Origin: Lachnospiraceae bacterium
Lineage (GTDB): Bacteria; Bacillota; Clostridia; Lachnospirales; Lachnospiraceae
Assembly: GCA_017420605.1 (NCBI GenBank)
Contig: JAFOIS010000311.1
Coordinates: 1-9,445 of the forward strand
DNA length: 9,445 nt
Direction: 5' to 3'
Shown here: positions 1 to 6,024 of the stretch, piece after piece
Numbering within the stretch: the stretch's first letter is position 1
Layout: each line of letters starts with the position of its first letter
Notes under the pieces: generated by a model
Told to the model about the DNA's origin: nothing
The model's input: only the letters and a program-made list of their open reading frames with translations
The model's database searches: none
Translations under genes and position numbers: made by a program

Positions 1-27
1 CTTTCGCCAGAAAGGCGGATAATAGAT

Positions 28-1173
28 ATGAAGCTGCCCTCGTTTATAAGATCCGGCGATACGATCGGCATTACGGCGCCGTCCTTCGGCTGTACGACAG
101 AGCCTTATAAATCACGTCTTGAGGCGGCGGTCCGCGAATTTCGTGACCGCGGCTTTCGCGTGATCGTCGGTGAGACCTGCCATATGGACGACGGGTTCGG
201 GATCAGCACCGACCCGGAGAAAACGGCGGCAGAACTTACGGATTTCTACCTCCGTGACGATATGGACGCGGTTCTTTCCGCGGGCGGCGGGGAAATGATG
301 TGCGCGACGCTTGCGAATCTTGACCTGGACCGTCTTGCGGGGGCGAAGCCGAAGTGGTACATGGGCTTCTCCGACAATACGAATTTCATTTTCCCGATGG
401 CGCTGCGCGGCGTACCGGGGATCTACGGTCTTAACGCGCCCGGCTTCGGAAAAGTCTGGGAAGAACCGGAGGAAGATGCCTATGCGCTCCTTACGGGGCA
501 GAAGACGTCCTTTGACGGCTATGATTTCGTGGAAATACGGGAGGACGGCGACAGCAGGAAAACGGACCCCCGGATGCCGTATGTGCCGTACGTGAAGTCA
601 GAAAAGAAGCGCCTCCGCACCTTTGTGCCGGGACGTCCGGGAAGGAAAAAAGCGGGATTTGTCAGTGTGGAAGCGGACGGCACGATATCGGACAGCGCAA
701 AAACGGTAAGCGCCGGAGCGGCGAAGATACTGCGTAGTGCAAGATCCGATAGAAAGGTGGAACTGGACGGCGTCATGCTCGGCGGGTGTCTTGATATTCT
801 CGAGCTTCTGTGCGGCACACGGTTCGATACGGTAAAAGAGTACCTGCGTGTGCATGGTCCGGTCATCTGGGCGATAGAGGAGTGTGATTACAACATTCTT
901 TCCTACCGCCGCGCCCTCTGGCACCTTCTCGAGGCGGGATGGTTCGATACGGCGGCGGGATTTCTCATCGGCCGTCCGCTTGCCGCAAGGGGACAGGAGA
1001 TCTTCGGCGTTGACGAATACCGCGCGGTCACGGATATCCTTGCGCCGCTTGGCGTGCCGGTCGTCATGGACGCCGACTTCGGACACATCTGCCCGCAGAT
1101 GCCGCTTGTGATCGGCGCAAAGGCGCACGTCACCGCCCGCGGGAATCATTTATCCATTCAGTACACGATCTAA
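28..1173 (+). CDS. S66-family LD-carboxypeptidase / MccF-like serine peptidase
   Basis: The 381-residue protein resembles peptidase family S66, whose members cleave the L,D bond before the terminal D-Ala of murein tetrapeptides (LdcA), or hydrolyse microcin C-type acyl-adenylates (MccF). The N-terminus has the family pattern GDTIGITAPS (residues 10-19). The nucleophile should be Ser115 in GFSDNTN. Glu283 or Glu284 (WAIEECD) and His353 (DADFGHICPQMPL) complete a Ser-Glu-His triad. No signal peptide is seen, so it is probably cytoplasmic and acts on recycled muropeptides. It is longer than typical LdcA (about 300-345 residues), with a charged, Lys/Arg-rich stretch at about 165-245. The frame is open to the window edge upstream, but residue 1 fits the family N-terminus and an AAGGCGG ribosome binding site lies at 12-18. 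The choice between LdcA-like and MccF-like function cannot be made from sequence alone. Confidence 0.88.
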   Translation: MKLPSFIRSGDTIGITAPSFGCTTEPYKSRLEAAVREFRDRGFRVIVGETCHMDDGFGISTDPEKTAAELTDFYLRDDMDAVLSAGGGEMMCATLANLDLDRLAGAKPKWYMGFSDNTNFIFPMALRGVPGIYGLNAPGFGKVWEEPEEDAYALLTGQKTSFDGYDFVEIREDGDSRKTDPRMPYVPYVKSEKKRLRTFVPGRPGRKKAGFVSVEADGTISDSAKTVSAGAAKILRSARSDRKVELDGVMLGGCLDILELLCGTRFDTVKEYLRVHGPVIWAIEECDYNILSYRRALWHLLEAGWFDTAAGFLIGRPLAARGQEIFGVDEYRAVTDILAPLGVPVVMDADFGHICPQMPLVIGAKAHVTARGNHLSIQYTI

Positions 1174-1174
1174 C

Positions 1175-1346
1175 CCGGAAAAGCGGATAAGTCACCGGTA
1201 AGCCGATGTTTTTATCCGCTTATTGTGTGCATCAGAAACCGGAAAAGCGGATAAGTCACCGGTAAGCCGATGCATTTATCCGCTTATTGTGTGCGTCACA
1301 GACCGAAGAAGCGGATAAGTAAACAATAAATCATCATACTTATCTG
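1175..1346. repeat. 64-bp tandem direct repeats, each a hairpin, between convergent genes
   Basis: The whole gap between the carboxypeptidase stop and the mntP stop is filled by a repeat of period 64 bp. Copy 1 is 1175-1238 and copy 2 is 1239-1302, nearly identical. Copy 3 begins at 1303 and matches only to about 1320 before diverging. In copies 1 and 2 the arms AAGCGGATAA and TTATCCGCTT pair perfectly over 10 bp (1181-1190 with 1212-1221; 1245-1254 with 1276-1285), and a small CGG-TAAG-CCG hairpin sits in the loop. Copy 3 has kept pairing with a different right arm: 1312-1321 with 1337-1346, including one G-U pair, followed by the T-rich ATATTTTAATT. The position suggests bidirectional termination or mRNA 3'-end protection, but copies 1 and 2 lack a good T tract. 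The function is therefore inferred. Confidence 0.85.
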
Positions 1347-1356
1347 ATATTTTAAT

Positions 1357-1908
1357 TCATCCGAGAAGGTGGGAAAGCACGATACGGAGCCCGATGAGGA
1401 TGAGCACGATGCCGCCGACTCGTTCTGCCGGCGTGCGGTAGCGTGTGCCGAAGAAATGACCGATGTACACGCCGCCGAAGCCGAACCAGAAGGTGATAAA
1501 CCCGATGACCGGCGCGGCGACAAAGATATCAGCCCCGACAAGTGCCAAAGAAACACCGACCGCGAGCGCGTCGATCGAGGTGGCGATGGCAAGCAGGATC
1601 ATCGAAAGAATAGAGAAGTTGGCGTCGCCCTCGATGGGGTCGGACGCCTCTTTCAGCATTTTGACGCCGATGATAATGAGGACGACGCAGGCGATGCCGC
1701 TGCCGACCGTCTGCAGGGCGCGGGAGAAAAACGCGCCGACATAATAGCCGATGGCAGGCATCAGCGCCTGGAAGCCGCCGAAGAAGAATCCGCACAGAAG
1801 CGGATACCGGATCTTCATTTCTTTAACACAGACGCCTTTGCAGATCGACACCGCAAAAGCGTCCATGGAAAGCCCGATTCCGAGCAGAATGATCTCAAGA
1901 ATACCCAT
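1357..1908 (-). CDS. mntP: Manganese efflux pump MntP
   Basis: The 183-residue, very hydrophobic protein has the length and pattern of the MntP (YebN, DUF204) family, which exports Mn2+ across the cytoplasmic membrane to limit manganese toxicity. About six membrane helices are expected, in two related three-helix halves. Each half carries the conserved acidic motif: SMDAFAVS with Asp16 in helix 1 and SIDALAVG with Asp113 in helix 4. Glycine-rich helices such as FFFGGFQALMPAIGYY and ITFWFGFGG also fit. The start at 1908 matches the usual N-terminus of the family, and a GAGG ribosome binding site lies just upstream on the minus strand. The gene sits 70 bp downstream of the methyltransferase gene on the same strand. 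No canonical yybP-ykoY manganese riboswitch fits in that gap, so control must be by read-through, by the 1917-1930 palindrome, or both. Confidence 0.95.
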   Translation of the reverse strand: MGILEIILLGIGLSMDAFAVSICKGVCVKEMKIRYPLLCGFFFGGFQALMPAIGYYVGAFFSRALQTVGSGIACVVLIIIGVKMLKEASDPIEGDANFSILSMILLAIATSIDALAVGVSLALVGADIFVAAPVIGFITFWFGFGGVYIGHFFGTRYRTPAERVGGIVLILIGLRIVLSHLLG

Positions 1909-1916
1909 AAAAACCT

Positions 1917-1930
1917 CGATCGGCCGATCG
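1917..1930. promoter_or_regulatory. 14-bp perfect palindrome next to the mntP ribosome binding site
   Basis: CGATCGGCCGATCG reads identically on both strands and ends 8 bp before the mntP start codon, touching its GAGG ribosome binding site. Farther upstream of mntP in the same gap, CGGCGC (1929-1934) can pair with GCGCCG (1944-1949), or CGCCG (1945-1949) can pair with CGGCG (1953-1957). These two pairings exclude each other. The arrangement could be a repressor operator or a structured mRNA leader controlling mntP. The palindrome and pairings are directly visible; the regulatory role is inferred. Confidence 0.4.
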
Positions 1931-1978
1931 GCGCATGATCACAGCGCCGTGCCGGCGTATGCTAAGCAGTATAAAACC

Positions 1979-2902
1979 TTAAAAGAACACAACTCTCCCG
2001 GAGGCGCCGCAGGGGAGCGGCACGGGTGACGTTTTTACAGGAAGGCCGACCTCTTCGGACTCGATCCGGCACTCCCGGCCGCAGAGCACGTCCGAAAGAA
2101 GATAGGAGAGGACGCCCGGAGCAAGCCCGGTCGTGTAGGAGTTGAGCAGAAAGAAGACCGGATCGTCGGAGAGCAGACTTGCGCAGCGATGGAGAAGCCC
2201 GTGCAGTTCATCTTCCAGCTTCCAGATCTCGCCTTTCGGACCGCGCCCGTAGGAGGGCGGGTCGAGGATGACCGCGTCGTAGCGGTTGCCGCGGCGGATC
2301 TCGCGGTCGACAAATTTACCGCAGTCGTCGACAAGATAGCGGATCGGCGCGTCCGCAAGACCGGAGAGGGCGGCGTTTTCATGGGCCCAGGTCACCATAC
2401 CCCGCGCGGCGTCGACGTGGGTCACCGCGGCGCCCGCCATCGCGGCCGCGACGGTCGCCCCGCCGGTATAGGCAAAGAGGTTGAGGACGCGGACCTGACG
2501 GCCCCCGTTCTTTTCTTTTGCGGTGCGGATCAGACCAGAAAACCAGTCCCAGTTCGCGGCCTGTTCCGGAAAGAGCCCGGTGTGCTTAAAGGAGAACGGT
2601 TTCAGGCGGAACCGGTAGACATCATTGCCGTCTGCGGCAGGATCCGGGACAGCGCCGAGTCTCCCGGCCGGGTATGTGATATCCCACGTCTCCGGCAGCT
2701 GGCGGATCTCCCAGGAGCCGCCGCCGGTATTCTTGCGGTGGTAGACGGCGTTCGCACTTTTCCAGCGCCTGTCTTTCTTTTCGGTCTGCCAGATGACCTG
2801 CGGGTCCGGGCGGACAAGGATATAGTCTCCCCAGCGCTCCAGACGTTCGCCGCCTGACGCGTCGAGGATCTCGTAATCTTTCCAGTGATCGGCGATCCAC
2901 AT
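1979..2902 (-). CDS. Class I SAM-dependent methyltransferase, RlmI-like rRNA methyltransferase family
   Basis: The 307-residue protein has a Rossmann-fold methyltransferase core of the RlmI/RlmK-type family that modifies 23S rRNA bases. Visible motifs are GLFPEQ (109-114), the SAM-binding motif I NLFAYTGGAT (141-150), the acidic turn HVDAARGM (162-169) after the second strand, and motif IV LDPPSYGRGP (213-222), typical of base methyltransferases. NSYTTGL (254-260) follows. The N-terminal 100 residues are a smaller family-specific domain, WGDYILVRPDPQVIW and onwards, and no clear PUA domain can be claimed. An in-frame ATG at 2947 exists, but the promoter -10 box (2936-2941) lies downstream of it. 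The ATG at 2902 has a GGGGAA ribosome binding site at ideal spacing, so 2902 is chosen. The exact target nucleotide is not known from sequence. It is the first gene of a probable two-gene unit with mntP. Confidence 0.85.
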   Translation of the reverse strand: MWIADHWKDYEILDASGGERLERWGDYILVRPDPQVIWQTEKKDRRWKSANAVYHRKNTGGGSWEIRQLPETWDITYPAGRLGAVPDPAADGNDVYRFRLKPFSFKHTGLFPEQAANWDWFSGLIRTAKEKNGGRQVRVLNLFAYTGGATVAAAMAGAAVTHVDAARGMVTWAHENAALSGLADAPIRYLVDDCGKFVDREIRRGNRYDAVILDPPSYGRGPKGEIWKLEDELHGLLHRCASLLSDDPVFFLLNSYTTGLAPGVLSYLLSDVLCGRECRIESEEVGLPVKTSPVPLPCGASGRVVFF

Positions 2903-2935
2903 ATTCGTTCCCCGTTTTTGCGTGTTCGTAAAAGG

Positions 2936-2964
2936 ATTGTACGACAAACCCTTTCATTCTGCAA
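2936..2964 (-). promoter_or_regulatory. Sigma-A-type promoter for the methyltransferase gene
   Basis: Read on the minus strand, TTGCAG (2964-2959) and TACAAT (2941-2936) are separated by exactly 17 bp. Transcription should begin near 2929, giving a leader of about 27 nt that contains the GGGGAA ribosome binding site of the start at 2902. This promoter position argues against translation beginning at the upstream in-frame ATG at 2947. Confidence 0.75.
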
Positions 2965-2977
2965 GTTTACAGAAGAT

Positions 2978-3006
2978 TTGACGATACGCGCACAAAGCGA
3001 TATAAT
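2978..3006 (+). promoter_or_regulatory. Strong sigma-A-type promoter for the aminotransferase operon
   Basis: TTGACG (2978-2983) and a perfect TATAAT (3001-3006) are separated by 17 bp, one mismatch from the full consensus. Transcription should start near 3012-3014, leaving a leader of about 25 nt with a GGGAGG ribosome binding site at 3025-3030. The two divergent -35 boxes in this region are only 13 bp apart, so RNA polymerase may not be able to occupy both promoters freely. Confidence 0.85.
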
Positions 3007-3037
3007 AACTCTGATTATGAACCCGGGAGGATTCGAA

Positions 3038-4336
3038 ATGAAAGCATATACGGAAATGACGAGACAGGAACTGCATATCGAAAGGGAACGCGTGGCGAGC
3101 CGGTTTGAGGAGGCCAAGAACCAGAACCTTTCGCTGGATATGTCGCGCGGCAAGCCCTGCCGCGAACAGCTGGAGCTCTCGAACGGGCTCATGGACGCGC
3201 TGCACGGAAACGACAGCATGCTGGACGAGACCGGCACCGACTGCCGCAATTACGGGATCCTCGGCGGTATCCCGGAAGCGAAGCGCCTCATGGGGGAAAT
3301 GTCCGAGGTGCAGCCGGAGGACATGCTGATCTTCGGCAACTCCACGCTGAACGTCATTTTCGACAATGTATCCCGCTCCATGACGCACGGCGTGATGGGG
3401 TGCGATCCCTGGTGCCGGCAGGAAAGCCTGAAATTCCTGTGCCCGGTACCCGGCTATGACCGCCATTTCCGGATCTCCGAGTATTTCGGCATCGAGATGA
3501 TCAACGTCCCGATGTCCGAGACCGGACCGGATATGGATATGGTGGAAGAGTATGTAAACAACGACCCGGCCGTAAAGGGTATCTGGTGCGTGCCGAAGTA
3601 TTCGAATCCGCAGGGCTATACTTACTCCGAGGAGACGGTGCTGCGTTTTGCGCATCTTCAGCCCGCGGCGGACGATTTCCGGATCTACTGGGACAACGCC
3701 TATTCGATCCACCATCTCTATCATGAGAAGGAAAAGCAGGACTACCTGCCGGAGATCCTTGCGGAGTGCGCGAAGGCCGGCCGCCCGGACATCGTCTATA
3801 AGTTCATTTCGACGTCCAAGGTCTCTTTCCCGGGATCGGGCCTGGCCGCAGTCGCTGCGTCCGCGGCGAACCTGGCGGACATCAAGCGGCACATGCGGGT
3901 GCAGACCATCGGCCACGACAAACTGAACCAGCTGCGCCACGTCCGTTACTTCCACAACATCGACGGCATGCATGCGCACATGGCTAAGATGGCGGACATC
4001 CTCCGGCCGAAGTTCGAACTTGTCCTCGATACGCTGGACAGGGAGCTCGGCGGCCGCGGGATCGGCGACTGGACGAAACCGCGCGGCGGGTATTTCATTT
4101 CCTTCGATTCGCTGCCGGGCTGCGCGAAGAGCATCGTCGCGACCTGCGCGGAAGCGGGCGTAAAGCTGACGCCGGCCGGCGCGACCTATCCGTACGGCAT
4201 CGACCCCAACGACACGAACATCCGCATCGCGCCGTCCTTCCCGGAAACGGAAGAACTCCGGGCCGCGGCGGAGATCTTCGCGATCAGCGTGAAACTGGTT
4301 TCCATCAATAAGCTTTTGCATCAGTCCAAGAAATAA
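3038..4336 (+). CDS. PLP-dependent aminotransferase, class I/II fold, aspartate-aminotransferase-like
   Basis: The 432-residue protein is a fold-type I PLP enzyme of the family annotated as putative aspartate aminotransferase (Pfam Asp_aminotransf/MocR-like), which includes actinobacterial AspT-type enzymes. It would move an amino group between aspartate or a related amino acid and 2-oxoglutarate. The N-terminal signature LSLDMSRGKP is typical of this group. Catalytic landmarks are Asn190 in KYSNPQGYTYS, Asp219 and Tyr222 in YWDNAYSIHH, the Schiff-base Lys261 in FISTSKVSFPGSG, and the carboxylate-binding Arg396 in NIRIAPSFP. The start at 3038 follows GGGAGG. Upstream in-frame starts overlap the promoter and are rejected. 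The L,D-transpeptidase gene begins 12 bp after its stop, so they are probably co-transcribed. Substrate specificity is inferred from family resemblance. Confidence 0.88.
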   Translation: MKAYTEMTRQELHIERERVASRFEEAKNQNLSLDMSRGKPCREQLELSNGLMDALHGNDSMLDETGTDCRNYGILGGIPEAKRLMGEMSEVQPEDMLIFGNSTLNVIFDNVSRSMTHGVMGCDPWCRQESLKFLCPVPGYDRHFRISEYFGIEMINVPMSETGPDMDMVEEYVNNDPAVKGIWCVPKYSNPQGYTYSEETVLRFAHLQPAADDFRIYWDNAYSIHHLYHEKEKQDYLPEILAECAKAGRPDIVYKFISTSKVSFPGSGLAAVAASAANLADIKRHMRVQTIGHDKLNQLRHVRYFHNIDGMHAHMAKMADILRPKFELVLDTLDRELGGRGIGDWTKPRGGYFISFDSLPGCAKSIVATCAEAGVKLTPAGATYPYGIDPNDTNIRIAPSFPETEELRAAAEIFAISVKLVSINKLLHQSKK

Positions 4337-4348
4337 GGGGAGTCTGAT

Positions 4349-6022
4349 ATGAACAACGACGAAAGCGTAAAGAAGACGAACAGCGGTCTTTCAGACGAAG
4401 AGCGCCTCGCGCGTGACGTTGCGTCGACGCTCGACGAGGATATCGCGCCGGCCTACGACCGGGACGCGCTCGCCGCTGCAGTAATCGCCTCGCAGGAGAG
4501 AGCGGCCTACGAGACGGAGCAGGCTGTCTTTAAGGAAGCGAAGCGTGCGAAGAACCGCAAGAAGGCAAAGCGTACCGTCCGGAACATCTTCGTGACGATC
4601 ATACTGCTCGGACTCGTTTTCGGAGCGGTCTATGCGGGCTACCGCTACATGGCGAACTACTATGACGCGCATTTCCTTTCCGGTACGACGATCAACGGGG
4701 CGGACGTCTCCGGCATGACCGCGCCGGAAGTCAAGAAGCTTCTCTTCGGCGTCCCGGATGATTATCAGCTGACGATCTACGAACTGAACGGCGACACCGA
4801 GGTCCTTACCTCCGATATGATCGGCCGTGCCTATGTGGACAACGATGAAGTAGAGCAGATCATGGCAAACCAGGACAGCAAGCGCTGGTTCCTGCACCTG
4901 CAGGATGTGAAGGAGTACACCGTGACCTTCGTCATGGCCTATGACCGGGAAGCGGCGCAGCGCTGCATCACGAACCTGCACTGCATCAGCGGCAGCTCCG
5001 TCGTGACGCCGCAGGACGCGCATCTTGAGACCGACGCATCCGGTATGTACTACATCGTACCGGAAGTGGAAGGCAATACCGTCAATTCCTCCAAGGTGGA
5101 GAAGGCGGTCATGGACGCGCTCGATAAGGCGGCTTCCTCGGTCGACCTCGTTGCGGCCGGCTGCTATGAGAAGCCGCGTATCCACGCGAACGACGAGAAC
5201 CTGATCAAGCGCATGAACGCCTGGAACGAATACCTGAAGGTCAACGTGACCTACCGGTTCGGCCCGTACAGCGAAGTCATCAACGCGGATACCATCCGTC
5301 CGTATATCCAGGATACCGGCACGGACGTCATCCTGGCGACCGACTGGATCAAGTCCATGGTCTACGGCTGGGGACAGAAATACGATACCTTCGGCCTCGA
5401 ACGCGCGTTCCGCACGCACGACGGCCAGCTCATCCAGATCCCGGCAGGCGGCGATTACGGCTGGTGCCTTGATAAGGAAGCGACGATCGCGGACGTGACC
5501 GAAGTCGTCAAAAACGGCCTGACGGGCGACAGAGACCCGATATGGCTGTTTGAAGCCTACGGCGGCTGGACCAACGGCGACCTCGGCGGCACCTATTTCG
5601 AAGTGAGCATCAACGAACAGCGCGCGTGGCTCTTCGAGGACGGCGTGCAGAAGATGGAGATCAAGGTCATCACCGGTACAGAGTCGATGGAAGACCGGAA
5701 GTCGACGCCGGGGTGCTTCGCGATCGACGGCAAGATCACGGACTGGACGCTCGGTACTTATGCGACGCACGGCTATCAGGCGCACGTCGATTTCTGGCTT
5801 CCGTTCAACGGCGACCAGGGGATCCATGACGCGTACTGGTACGATAAGTCCGCGTTCGGCACAGACCGCTACAAATACGGCGGTTCGCACGGCTGCGTCT
5901 CCCTGTACAGAGATGATATGGAAAAGGTCTACCCGGTCCTCGAGATCGGTATGCCGGTCGTCGTCTACCGGGAGAAGATCCCGGCACAGCCGACCACGAT
6001 CCAGGCCGCATCCGCTTCGTAA
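4349..6022 (+). CDS. Membrane-anchored L,D-transpeptidase (YkuD) with peptidoglycan-binding-like domains
   Basis: The 557-residue protein has a charged cytoplasmic N-terminus (1-78, ending in a Lys/Arg-rich segment), one membrane helix at about 79-98, and a large extracellular part. Residues of about 105-400 look like tandem PG_binding_4-type domains (FLSGTTINGADVSGMTAPEVKKLL, then a second half near 270-400). A C-terminal YkuD domain runs from about 415 to 545. The catalytic motif is His493 (GIHDAYW) and SHGCVS with nucleophile Cys516. Such enzymes cross-link muropeptide stems 3-3 or attach proteins to them, and resist most beta-lactams. The HGC motif is followed by Val-Ser instead of the commonest hydrophobic-Asn/Arg pattern, while the Cys and both His residues are intact. 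An AAGGGGA ribosome binding site precedes the start. The protein lies 12 bp after the aminotransferase gene and 2 bp before the sortase gene. Confidence 0.92.
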   Translation: MNNDESVKKTNSGLSDEERLARDVASTLDEDIAPAYDRDALAAAVIASQERAAYETEQAVFKEAKRAKNRKKAKRTVRNIFVTIILLGLVFGAVYAGYRYMANYYDAHFLSGTTINGADVSGMTAPEVKKLLFGVPDDYQLTIYELNGDTEVLTSDMIGRAYVDNDEVEQIMANQDSKRWFLHLQDVKEYTVTFVMAYDREAAQRCITNLHCISGSSVVTPQDAHLETDASGMYYIVPEVEGNTVNSSKVEKAVMDALDKAASSVDLVAAGCYEKPRIHANDENLIKRMNAWNEYLKVNVTYRFGPYSEVINADTIRPYIQDTGTDVILATDWIKSMVYGWGQKYDTFGLERAFRTHDGQLIQIPAGGDYGWCLDKEATIADVTEVVKNGLTGDRDPIWLFEAYGGWTNGDLGGTYFEVSINEQRAWLFEDGVQKMEIKVITGTESMEDRKSTPGCFAIDGKITDWTLGTYATHGYQAHVDFWLPFNGDQGIHDAYWYDKSAFGTDRYKYGGSHGCVSLYRDDMEKVYPVLEIGMPVVVYREKIPAQPTTIQAASAS

Positions 6023-6024
6023 AT

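Noticed and set aside
1175..1320. The 64-bp repeats as a CRISPR array
   Set aside because: The whole 64-bp period is repeated, including what would be the spacers, there are only about 2.3 copies, and no cas genes are nearby.
1369..1938. 189-codon plus-strand frame opposite mntP
   Set aside because: It is a charged, low-complexity translation. The minus strand encodes a full-length MntP with both conserved Asp motifs.
1960..1975. Independent promoter for mntP (TATACT on the minus strand)
   Set aside because: A -10-like box is present, but no -35-like box lies at 16-18 bp. The nearest TTG-containing hexamer is only 13 bp away.
1909..1978. yybP-ykoY manganese riboswitch before mntP
   Set aside because: The gap of 70 bp is too short for the usual aptamer plus expression platform, and I did not see its conserved loop sequences.
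2189..2857. 222-codon plus-strand frame opposite the methyltransferase gene
   Set aside because: No domain is recognised, and the minus strand has SAM-binding and DPPSY motifs, a promoter and a ribosome binding site.
2954..4321. 455-codon minus-strand open frame opposite the aminotransferase gene
   Set aside because: It is rich in Arg, Val and Asp with no recognisable motif and mirrors G+C-rich codon bias. The plus-strand frame has complete PLP-enzyme motifs, a promoter and a ribosome binding site.
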